Positions 13,115 through 23,343 of a DNA stretch of 64,000 nucleotides are shown here, piece by piece. Position 1 is the stretch's first letter, and each line of letters starts with the position of its first letter. A program made the position numbers and the translations under genes. This DNA comes from Raphanus sativus. Taxonomy: Eukaryota > Streptophyta > Magnoliopsida > Brassicales > Brassicaceae. Location of the stretch: the NCBI RefSeq assembly GCF_000801105.2, contig NC_079513.1:20552273-20616272 (forward strand). Direction: 5' to 3'. The notes under the pieces are model-generated. The model was given only the letters and a program-made list of their open reading frames with translations, was not told where the DNA came from and ran no database searches.

Positions 13115-13157
13115 TCACTGTTACAGAGCGTTTCTATGAAGAAAAGAGTTTTTTTTT

Positions 13158-13173
13158 TATTCTTTTGGAAGTT
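13158..13173. repeat. LINE target-site duplication, 5' copy
   Basis: Exact 16-bp match to 7298-7313. It marks the 5' junction of the minus-strand LINE. Confidence 0.93.
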
Positions 13174-13690
13174 GGTGGTTCAAATTATTGTATGTGCATC
13201 GATAACTCTTGCCGGATGGTTAACCGATGATAAAAACGCTTCTTTATTTTATATAAGAACTTCATAAATCATAAGTAAATACAAAGAATTAATTCAGAAG
13301 ATTCTCTAAAATACAAGATCAAGATAAGTTGAAATTGTCTGCAAATTCAGGAGAGGCTAACTGCAATTCAAAAATGACAACGAGAATGAGTAGATCACTT
13401 AGACAAGAAGTTAAGAACCAACTCATGCATATGCCCTAAATAAATCACTATCTACCAAATATAGCAAATAAATTGCAACTAACCAATCAACCCATCACAC
13501 AATCTCAGCCCTTTAATAATCTTCTCTGATTCCTAAATATGATCTCCCATTCATCACAATCCCAATAAAACTGGCTCTCTTCTCTCCTCTTCTTTGCCTT
13601 CATCCAAGAGTCTTCTCCCGCCACCCAACCACCGCTGTATGATCTTTTTGGTGGCGGCTATTACCCCATCTATTTGTTAGTTTTATTGAT
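13174..13690. other. Upstream region of the MGC gene
   Basis: About 520 bp separate the LINE from the next start codon. The last 130 bp are pyrimidine-rich (tctcttctctcctcttcttt and similar), typical of a plant 5' untranslated region. No gene was seen. Confidence 0.5.
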
Positions 13691-15011
13691 ATGGGTTGCG
13701 GTGGCTCAAGGCTAGGAGGTGCAGCGTCGGCGAGAGCGGGTGAGGGCGGCGTTGTGCCACTTCCGGAGGGAATACGTCCGCTTCTCCGGCGGAGGTTAGA
13801 GGAGATGAAGAAACGGAGCCATGCAAGCGTCTTGAAAGGGAGCCAGACGCAGTCGAAGAAGGAGCTTCTAAGGCACGGCTCCTCTGAGGACGGGGAAGAG
13901 GCGGAGGAGAGCGACGACAGCTTGAAGTTGTCGGCTAAGGTGGCTCCTGCGCCTGATCATCACGTGGAAGAGAAGAAAGAAGTTATTTATGAGAAGGTTT
14001 CTTCGATAAAGGATGTAAAAGAGGGGGAAGAGGTTGTGAAGAAACAAGATGAGAAAATTGATGGTCTCATCTCTGTTAAGAAAGAAAGAAATGATGGTGG
14101 TCATGACGAGGACATCATTGTTAAGAATCAAGGAGATGATGATCATGATGAAGGGAGGATGAGCAATTTTGATGAGAGGATGATATGTCCTGGATCTCCA
14201 AGTTTTAGGGTTTATTGCATTAATGTTACTTCTTCTGATGATGACGATGATGATGATGATGCTGATGATAAAGGTAAGTTATACATTCGTTTACTTTTTT
14301 TTTAACAGAATACATTCGTTTACTATATTTACATAATTACATAATTCCATATATACAAGTATACGTACCAAATAAAAATGTAAAGAAGAAAAACAATATA
14401 TATATATATATATGTGGAGGAATGATGATGATGCATGCACGTCACACATGTGCATATGATTGCTAGATATGTTTTTATTTCTATAGAGAATGCTAGTTTT
14501 TTTTGTCAAAACAATATAGACATTACGTAGCATTTGTGTAATGTTTAGTTTGCTTGATGATTTTAGATCCATAGTATGATTCAGATTAAATTGAGTTTAT
14601 TAAAACTATCCATTATTTTGGCAGAAAAAAATGGTGAAGACAGGGGAAAGTCTATGGAAACCGAAAGTGTCATCATAGAGTCAAAAGAGGTACAGATATC
14701 TCTTTACAACAATTTAAGTAACTTACCCATCTATTTAAAGTGAACCACATTCATCTTATCTTCATAATTCATTTGATATACGAGGCGCTCTAGTAGTGAT
14801 ATATTTTTATTCTAATGACTAGACTACTACACAGCAAAATGAAAGCATCGTCAAAAAGAAGAAAAAAGAAAGAAAAGGAAAGAGATTTGGAATGGCATTG
14901 CCAAGGAAGTATTTAGCAAATGTAACTGCACCGTGCTATGCTGGTGTTGGCAGAGGATGCATGGGCAACAACACTCATTCTCGTGTGGTGCAAGAAAAAT
15001 CGAGCCAGTGA
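13691..15011 (+). CDS. Unknown acidic protein with N-myristoylation motif
   Basis: Three exons (13691-14273, 14625-14689, 14823-15011) join in frame to give 278 residues. The start MGCGGSRLGG is a good N-myristoylation signal, with Cys3 available for palmitoylation, so membrane attachment is likely. Then comes a basic stretch (RPLLRRRLEEMKKR). A long charged, disordered region follows, ending in an aspartate run encoded by GAT repeats near 14235-14270. The C-terminus has a lysine cluster and a conserved-looking block, FGMALPRKYLANVTAPCYAG, followed by GVGRGCMGN. I know of similar crucifer proteins but no function. Exon 3 has two possible acceptors 12 nt apart, both in frame. By position it may match At5g50830 (from memory). 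Confidence 0.8.
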
Positions 15012-16230
15012 TCAAACATACAAAATATGCTTGCCATCTTTGTCGAAGGACGAACGGTGTGTGGTGTGTAACGTACGAAGCGATGAATAATCAGAAAGCA
15101 CCCAACCATGGAAACTACTATAATAAGCTTTTAATTAGACATTTGTTTTGTTTTGAGTTACTCTTGTTTCAGAATTTGTATACAACCTCTTGTTCATCTA
15201 TGCTTTCTCTGAGGATAAATTAGCGTGTGACGAACTTTGCTGTTTTTTATTTCGCGTGAAAAGATGTAAGTAGTTGAACTTGTGCAATAAACAAAAATTG
15301 GTGACTATTTGTAACTGTATATTATGCTTTTGAGTTAGAAAATGAAAACTATTGTTCAACAACACAAAATCCTTTACAAGCAAAAGAAACATAAATTTGA
15401 AACTGTGCAAGAAAATGTTGTCTACTTTTTAATATCTATTTCTAATTTATTAATAAAATTATTTAGAATTTATGGACAATGTTTTCGTTGTCCATCACGA
15501 AATATAAAATTAACGACAAAATAACAATGTAACTTTCCTTAATCATTTGTTCAATCGCTAAATATAAAATCACACACAAACTTCGAATCAAAGTTTTCAC
15601 TTCCATATATTCCATCCCTGTCCAACTCTATCTACTGCGATTATCGCTGCCAGCTCTCTCTCTCTCTCTCCAAAAATGGTCGATGCCGGCTCTCTCTATC
15701 TCTCCGGTGAGTCTCTGGAGAACTACACAAGCGAGTATTTTCTAATTATATCTTCAAATCATTTGTGTTTAGCGTTCATGAATTTCAATTTCCTCTCACT
15801 TATGTGCAGAGCCGGTCCTAGAAATATTTTAGCAAAAGAAAAAAAAAAAAAAGAAAAATACAGGGCCGATTAAATTCAAAGTTGTGATGGTTACAATGGG
15901 AGTTACTGCCACATTGCTTTTTTGCTACATTTTCATAGACAAATGTATGACATATTTCAATAGTATTTTTTTATAACAAATGTATTTGGATCATCGGTTT
16001 TGATATGTTGGATCGTTGATATTAGGTGACGAATATACTTGAAATACATCATGCTGATACTGGTATCTCTCATGTAAAACTTAACTTCATATATGTTCGG
16101 TTAATAGTTTTTTATTTTTTTGTTTCTTAAATATAATATTCAGTTTCCGTCACAGTTGTAAAAAAGAGATTGGGGGTTTCTTCTCAATCTCGCTTCGCTA
16201 GCTCGCTCGCTGCCAGATCCAGGAGTCAAA
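15012..16230. other. Spacer between MGC gene and taxilin
   Basis: It contains the 3' flank of the MGC gene and the taxilin promoter. A CT run lies at about 15655-15670. A small ATG frame at 15676-15873 follows it, but I could not join it to the taxilin start. The piece at about 15805-15870 (gagccggtcctag, A-run, gggccga) resembles plant transposon debris. Confidence 0.5.
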
Positions 16231-18751
16231 ATGGAGTCACCACCACCTCACTCGAATTTGCTCCCCGAAGTCGACTCCTTACCCGATGGATTCGTCGACG
16301 ACGGAGCTGCTGTTGACCAACCTCTCGTTTCTCCGGCGACCGACGAACAAAATCGTGATGATGATGATATCCCGATCGAGAAAGCAGAGAAGCCCAGGAC
16401 TTTCCCCGTTCCTCTGTGTGAAGAAACAGATGGCAATGACGACGAGGAGGTGGATGACCTAAGCAAGGTCTCCAGCAAGCTTAGCTTAGAGCAGAAAGAA
16501 TCATCTCCTCCTCCTCCTCAAACATGTAAGAGAAGATGTGAACAAATAGATTCTTAATTGGCTTTTTTTCTCGTCTCTAAAACCTTATTTGTTTTGCTTT
16601 TGAGTTAAGTATCATCAGAAGGGTCTAGTCAAAATCCAAACTTGGCCAAGGACAAGGCAACGGACTCTACTCAGAGTGTAGATTCGGTCAAACCCAGAAA
16701 ACAAGTTTGTATTTTTTTTCATTTAAGCCAGGGCCAGAATCATATTTATGCTGTGTGTTGATGATGTTTCATTGAAAGCTGCAGGAGCGTAAGAGTTCAA
16801 AGAACATGTTCAAATCAGAAAAGGAGTTTCTTGAATTCATGCTCAAGTATCAACAAGTCATTTCCGAAAGAGATTCTGGTATTAAATTAAGAAACCCTGT
16901 TTTTGTGTCTCACTTTTCTATTCTTCTATGCTTTTTGAACATATTTGCTTTTCTTTCTTTTCTATTTTATGTAGCTATTACTGTCCGTGACAAGCTTGAG
17001 TCACTTTGTAGAGAGTTACAACGTCAAAACAAAATGTTGATGGTATACATTCCTTTCTTCTTTCTTTTTTACTCTACTTGGTTTGCCTTATAGAGTGTCT
17101 TAGTTCCTTTGTATAACAGGAAGAATGCAAGCGGGTGTCGACTGAGGGACAGACTTTAAGATCAGATTTGTCCACCAAGTTCCAGGAAGCAATTAAGGTA
17201 GTTGAACATTTTGAATTCTTCCTAGTGGTTTTGATCTTTGCTGCTGGTTATAAAGTTTGAGAAATTTTGCCATTGGTATTTTGTTAGTAAGAAGGACTGT
17301 TTAATATCTTTGTCCTCACTAGGAAAATCCTGATGCATCTCTCGTTCTACTCCCTAGTGTCTCTTTTAAGTCTCCTGTGTTATTTGCTCAGGGAAAATAA
17401 TCTTATCCTTTTTCTTCTTCGTTAACATGTGAAAGTCCGCATTAATATTGGCACATGTTAGTTTCACGTAGATGAATACTATGTCATAGACTGATAGCAG
17501 ATTACTTTTTTGTTGGATCTGTCAGAAACTTGCAAAAAATCAAAACCATCCTTTTCTTTGTAGTATGTTACCTTACTAAATTAACTTTGGTTAATAGGAT
17601 GTGAGCATTAAGTTGGACGAGCAAAAGGATGAAAGCCTCTCTCAACTAAAAGAAAATGAGATGTAAGCCCAAAGACCTCAGTCACCAACTTATTCGATTG
17701 TAGTTGAGTAGCAAGTTTATAGTCATATATATGTATTTCATACAAAATAAGTAAATCGTTATGACTAGGCTCAGTCACATTCTGCAAACTATATCTTAGA
17801 GGTCCTTTGTCAATATCAGTGGGTTTTTGTTTTTACACTTAATCTCCAGGTTAAGGACGAAGTTGAAGCACCTGGCCGATCAATATATGCTTTCAGAACA
17901 ACAACATGAGCAAAGGGTATGTATATTCTTTCTTTAAACTATATATCTAAGAAGAAGCATCGTTTAACTTGTGATGTATTTACTTTACAACATCTCTTTC
18001 TTTCTTTCTTTTTTTGGAAATGAACAGTTGAAGCAGAAAACACTGGAGCTACAGATTTCTGAACTAAAAATCAAACAGCACGAGGAGAAACTCATACATG
18101 AACAGTCTCAGATGAAGGTTTACGCAGATCAAGTTTCTCAGCTTTTAGCAACTGAGAAAAACTTGAGGGTGCAGCTAACATCTGATGGAGAGAAGTTCCA
18201 GCAGTTCCAGGTCTGCTCTCTCTCTCTTCCCCTTTTCAAGTTCCTTTCTTCCACAAGGTTTGTGTAATATAAATGAAAAATAAATGCACAGGATGCGTTG
18301 GTGAAGAGCAACGAAGTGTTTGAAACATTCAAACAAGAAATCGATAAGGTAAAATAAAAACACGTCTTTGAAATGCTAGTTTCTGTGATCTTATTTGAAA
18401 AAAGATGATCATGTGTCTCTCTGTTGATGTTAGATGTCAAAAGCAATAAAAGAACTGAGGAAAGAAAACGCATTCCTGAAGAGCAAAACAGAGAGATCGG
18501 ATCTTACTCTAATAGAACTCGTTGAAGAGGTAAGACGAACCATTTTTTTTGTGGGTTGTTATGAAACCAACCAATAGAAGATAACAACAATGCTTTTGGT
18601 TAAAATATTTGAGCAGCGTGAAAGACTGAAGAAACAGTTGGAGAAGACAAAGAATCAGAAAGATAAGCTTGAATCGCTTTGCAGATCACTTCAAGCCGAA
18701 AGAAAGCAAAAAGAAACTAACAACACTAGCGATTCTGCCTCTCAAGCTTGA
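16231..18751 (+). CDS. Taxilin family coiled-coil protein
   Basis: Eleven exons (16231-16525, 16610-16704, 16785-16878, 16975-17042, 17120-17197, 17598-17662, 17850-17916, 18028-18210, 18292-18348, 18434-18529, 18617-18751) join in frame to 410 residues. Taxilins are long coiled-coil proteins that, in animals, bind syntaxins and act in vesicle traffic; the plant role is less clear. Residues 1-140 are acidic, proline-rich and disordered. The taxilin domain then runs to about 395, with SEKEFLEFMLKYQQVISERD, VRDKLESLCRELQRQNK and, near the end, KLESLCRSLQAERK, all family hallmarks. Leucine heptads are evident throughout. No membrane segment is seen. By position it matches the Arabidopsis taxilin-like gene At5g50840 (from memory). 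Confidence 0.93.
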
Positions 18752-18962
18752 GATTGATTATGATTTACTTAAGGTTTCTGTTTCTATTGGTTTTTTTTTG
18801 TTCTTGTGGTAAACTAATTAGTAAATTCGAGGATCATTCAGATGTCAGGGTGTTTTTTAACCGGAACCAAAAGACAACCAAAACGAATAATATCCTGCTA
18901 GTGGTTATTGTTTTTTTTTCTTTTTATATTCAAAATATCTGAACCAGACCAAATCGATGTAT

Positions 18963-19010
18963 GAATATATTTCTATATGTTGACAAAAAAAAAAGAATAT
19001 ATTTCTATAT
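18963..19010 (+). repeat. Short poly(A) insertion with 16-bp direct repeats
   Basis: gaatatatttctatat occurs exactly at 18963-18978 and 18995-19010. The 16-bp insert is gttgac followed by ten A. It is one of the cleanest examples of the short tailed insertions in this window. Confidence 0.75.
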
Positions 19011-19214
19011 ACACTTAAAAGAATATTAGTTATAGTTTTTCCTTGTGGAGTTTTATTGGTTATAAATTCAGTTTTTTCTTGTGGAGTTTTAAACTAATTA
19101 GCAAATTCAGATTAAAAGAATCTGCGATTCTCATTAGTCAACTATAAATTTCACATATAAAAAGAAAACTTAAAAAAAAAAATTAATTAAGAATATATGT
19201 CTCTCCACAATCCG

Positions 19215-19223
19215 TATATAAAA
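19215..19223 (+). promoter_or_regulatory. Possible TATA box of PDH E1-beta
   Basis: tatataaaa lies about 465 bp before the start codon. This would fit only if the leader is long or contains an intron, as the acceptor-like sequence near 19676 suggests. Confidence 0.3.
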
Positions 19224-19687
19224 AGCGTTTTTTAAGTCATTATGACAAAGAGATGGAATAATAGTAGTTGAGAAAGGAAAAGAAAAAGAAAAAGAAAAAG
19301 TAAAAAGGGAGAAAATGTCAACCATTTGATCATGACCTAAAATGAAACTAATCGTACGGCTCATGTGAATTGAGACGAATAAGACCTACTCTACTCATTC
19401 TTCTAATTAAAATCGAGCTGTGTTGTTCCTCTTGTTGTTGTTGTTACAACAAACTAAAAAAATAAACAGTGCCCTTTCGCGCAAGCTTCGAGTCGTCGTC
19501 GTCTCTTCTCTCTCTTTCGAATCCGCCGTCTCCGATACGCTTTTCCGCCGGCGCGGTTAGATCGTACAAAAAGCCTAAGGTTAATCATTTCCCCTCTCCG
19601 TTTAATCGATCTTCGATTTCCTCTTTCTCCTCCTCCTCCTCGGATTGTTAATACTGCTGATTTTTCGTTTTACAGGTAAGAGAGAAA

Positions 19688-22433
19688 ATGTGGGGAATCT
19701 TGAGGCGAAGTGCCGTCGATGGAGGAGGCTTCTCTTCTTCGGTAACTCCTTTGCTTTTATCTGTTCATTTGACGATACACGATTTGAGATTTTCATTCGA
19801 GTCTCTGAGATTCTGATTTTTTTTTTTTTTTTTTTTGGAAAATGGATGATGCTTGAACAGTCTCTCGGAAAGACGCGATTCGCTTTGGTTTCCGCAAGGA
19901 GCTATGCAGCTGGTTCAAAAGAGGTAACTTCCCTACCTACTTTCATGTGCCTTCCAACATAGTGTAATGCCATTTACATTTATTTATGTATGAATATATA
20001 TCCTTTGTTTTAGATGACAGTCAGAGACGCTCTAAACTCTGCAATTGATGAGGAGATGTCTGCGGATCCTAAAGTTTTTGTCATGGGTGAAGAGGTTTGT
20101 TTTTTCAGCTGACTTGACTTGATTGATTGATGATATATCATCCGGCATTTCTCATCAGATATTTGATTTTTTTCAGTTTTTTTATCTTTTTATTTTTTTT
20201 GTTCTAGGTTGGACAATATCAAGGTGCCTACAAGGTTAGAATTACTTTCTTTGACCTGGTGTGAAAAAAAATAGATTAAATTTCTAGTTTACTCTCTCTC
20301 TTGTTCTGACCCTCCCTTGACATGTACTCTCAGATCACTAAAGGCCTTTTGGAGAAGTATGGTCCTGAGAGAGTCTACGATACCCCTATTACCGAGGTTT
20401 TTTTTTATTTCTTCGCTCTTGTAATCCTTATGTCCATCCATGTTTCTAGATTAGGGGAAGATTTTTCTAACAAGTCATCTTTTTTTTTTCTTAGGCTGGA
20501 TTTACTGGAATTGGAGTTGGTGCCGCCTATGCTGGCTTAAAGCCCGTTGTAGAATTTATGACTTTCAACTTTTCTATGCAGGTTAGCGTTGTTGGTTTTG
20601 TGTTCTTTTTTTTCTTTCTAATACTACATTTTACCTCTTTCCTTGACCTGGCTTAGCATCACTGTTGCGTTAAGGGATTATGCACTGTTGTGCAAAGACA
20701 TTCGTTTTATATCCCTATTTGTATCCTAAACATCTCTATTGGAATTTGTTTCAGGCAATTGATCATATCATAAACTCTGCTGCAAAGTCGAATTACATGT
20801 CTGCTGGACAGATAAATGTACCCATTGTCTTTAGAGGACCCAATGGTGCTGCTGCTGGTGTCGGTGCTCAGCATTCTCAGGTAAAGGCTAACGCAAATTC
20901 TGTATAACATACCTTTTTCTTCACACAATAGGATCAAGGAACTGTTCTTTAACGTTGATATTTTAGCTGATTGATTATAATAAAGGTTCTTAGCACAGTA
21001 ATGTGCAACTGTCTTCTCTTTTAAGCTTGTAATGAACACATGAAACCATGACTGTCTCAGTCTGTCTAGAGAAGAGCCTAGAATTTATGACTAACATGAT
21101 TTATAGATGTATTTAAAATTTTATCACTGTCCATGTAGTGGTACCATTCATTGTTTAACTAACATGATAAATACTAGGATCCAGGAATAGTCTGTGTTTA
21201 CGACTGCTTGTGGCCTTGTATATGTATCTCTAGATATTAAATTAAATGGTGGTACTTTTTTCTACATTTTGCAGTGCTATGCAGCATGGTACGCTTCAGT
21301 ACCTGGTTTGAAAGTTCTTGCTCCATATTCAGCTGAAGATGCTCGTGGTCTTCTTAAAGCTGCGATTAGAGACCCTGACCCTGTTGTCTTCCTTGAAAAC
21401 GAGTTACTGTAAGTAGTACGCCTAATCTGATTTTTTTTTGTCTATATGACTAGAGCCTAAAGCCACAGACGTAACATTTCCCACTTAATTTGGTTCCGTC
21501 ATGCAGATATGGTGAATCATTTCCAATTTCAGAAGAAGCACTTGATTCAAGTTTCTGTCTTCCCATAGGCAAAGCCAAGGTACTTGTCGCTTGATATATA
21601 TATATATATAGCGTCCTCTTTGTTTTTCTTTCGTTTTTCTTCAGTCTAGCAGTCGGATGCTTTAATGATGTATTGGCTAATAACAGATTGAACGAGAAGG
21701 AAAGGATGTAACCATAACAACTTTCTCCAAGATGGTCGGTTTTGCCCTCAAGGTTTGACATTCACCATCTCCTTTCAGTAATCACAACTCAGAACATTTT
21801 TGCAAGTTTCCTCCCTATAGATCAAATATTACTCTCCGATGATTTTTTTGCCTCGCATGATTCTTACAAAAATGGTGCTCATCTTTGTTCTGTCTCTGAA
21901 AATAACTTAAATGTAAATGATTCCAGGCAGCTGAGAAGCTCGCAGAAGAGGGAATAAGTGCCGAGGTATGAAGATTTTCAGTTTTATCCTGTGATTCTAC
22001 TTGAAATTCGTAAGCTTTGATACCTATTGTGGTAATAAAATGGATTAGGTAATAAATCTGCGGTCAATCCGTCCGCTAGACAGAGCAACCATCAATGCTT
22101 CAGTGAGAAAGACGAGTAGATTGGTAACAGTTGAAGAAGGTTTCCCTCAGCATGGAGTCTGTGCAGAAATCTGGTTAGAAACGGAACAATTTTTTTTTGG
22201 ATTACTATAACACACTATTGTGTCAGAATCATTTGATTAATGTTTGTGTTATGGTGGATGGGATCAGTGCTTCGGTAGTAGAGGAGAGCTTTTCATACTT
22301 GGATGCACCGGTGGAGAGGATAGCAGGAGCTGATGTTCCAATGCCTTACGCAGCTAACCTAGAGAGATTGGCTCTTCCTCAGGTAGAGGATATCGTTCGA
22401 GCAGCAAAGAGAGCTTGTTACAGATCCAAATAA
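19688..22433 (+). CDS. MAB1: Pyruvate dehydrogenase E1 component subunit beta, mitochondrial
   Basis: Beta subunit of the E1 heterotetramer of the mitochondrial pyruvate dehydrogenase complex. The thiamine-diphosphate enzyme decarboxylates pyruvate and reductively acetylates E2 lipoyl groups. Thirteen exons join in frame to about 367 residues (Arabidopsis MAB1 is 363, from memory). Residues 1-36 are an arginine-rich mitochondrial presequence ([10 protein letters not shown] to [10 protein letters not shown]). The mature part opens [15 protein letters not shown]. It has [18 protein letters not shown], the transketolase-type core ([35 protein letters not shown]), and the C-terminal half with GRDVT-like [13 protein letters not shown] and [13 protein letters not shown]. 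It ends ACYRSK. A plastid E1-beta is excluded by the closer match to the mitochondrial form. Its neighbours show no functional link. Confidence 0.97.
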
Positions 22434-23343
22434 AGAAAATGATCATCTTCAGAAAACCCACCCCCCAACACATTTCTTCTTTGATCTTTAAAGGGAAGGA
22501 AAATAAGAAAAAGGAGAAAATGATAGTCTCTTTTTGCTCAAAACAACCGTTCCTTGTGATTTTATTTGATATCTTGCTATTGTTAATTCTCTGCCTGAGG
22601 TTTTCATTTTTCCTTTTTTTTGTTTTGCGAATTGAAAATTATACATCTTTTGGGGTCTAGTGAAAGAGTTCATAACACCTGCCTTTTTCTTTGTGAAATG
22701 ATTGGGCAGGCAAATCCCACCAGTTAATGAGAGTTGTTCCTACTACTGTTTTATGTTCTCTAATTTCCAAGTATTAAGCCATTTCTGGAATATTTTAATT
22801 TTATTTCCATTTGGTGTGTTACTCTGATACGTTTGGCACCTGTTAAAAAATGATGTATGAAGTGAAAACTTTTCAGAACTTAAGATTGATGGATCGCTTA
22901 TCTCACTAATTATACTCATCTAGGTGAATTATTTGGATAAGTGTCATTTTAGTCTAAAATTTTGAAATTTATTTGAATGATGTCAATTTTAACACAAAAT
23001 AAACATCAGTTCTCATCTCTATCCAGATGGAAAGAACATCCTCATCTCCATCAAGATGGACAAACAAATATGCTCGAAGTAAATAAAAAAAGCTGATGTC
23101 AACATGTTTTGAAACATTCCAATCATTGATCCTCAAAACACATTTCACCAATATTTCACCAACTATACAATTTATAAAGTAGGATTCTAAAACTACCTGA
23201 ACTGTGTTTTTTACATCAGAGTCAAACCACATCTCCATTTGTTCACTCTCACTCTCTTTCTATTCTCTGCTACAAAAGAATTTGAACTTCTTCAACCAAT
23301 CTATTATTTTTGATGCACTAATATAAAACTCTCAACTCATATC
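22434..23343. other. Convergent spacer between PDH E1-beta and kinase
   Basis: The two flanking genes converge here, so most of this 910 bp should be 3' untranslated sequence and terminators. No gene was seen. The short minus-strand frame at 22969-23238 has no known motif. Confidence 0.55.

Larger units (their letters stand above)
7314..13157 (-). mobile_element. Complete-length L1-type LINE (non-LTR retrotransposon)
   Basis: A 5.84-kb element lies between perfect 16-bp target-site duplications at 7298-7313 and 13158-13173. On the minus strand it has a leader of about 43 nt, ORF1 (a gag-like RNA-binding protein) and ORF2 (endonuclease, reverse transcriptase and a zinc-binding C-terminal region), then a poly(A) tail seen as T7312-7326. 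There is no RNase H domain after the zinc-binding region, unlike the LINE at 60.2 kb. The intact duplication argues for a recent insertion, yet ORF2 has two frame changes and one internal stop. It lies between TIM8 and the MGC gene. An A-run of about 10 sits at the 5' junction. Confidence 0.95.
18752..19687 (+). other. Taxilin 3' flank and PDH E1-beta promoter/leader
   Basis: No additional gene. The last 220 bp are pyrimidine-rich and probably transcribed as the PDH E1-beta leader. A sequence ending ttttacag just before 19677 looks like the acceptor of a leader intron. A purine-rich run lies near 19266-19315. The GTG-initiated frame at 19469-19651 is best read as leader. Confidence 0.5.

Noticed and set aside
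15676..15873. Small gene after a CT run
   Set aside because: Starts plausibly, but becomes low-complexity and shows no splice partner or known motif.
19469..19651. 60-codon upstream frame before PDH E1-beta
   Set aside because: Starts with a non-ATG codon, is serine-rich and lies in the probable leader; no evidence that it is translated.
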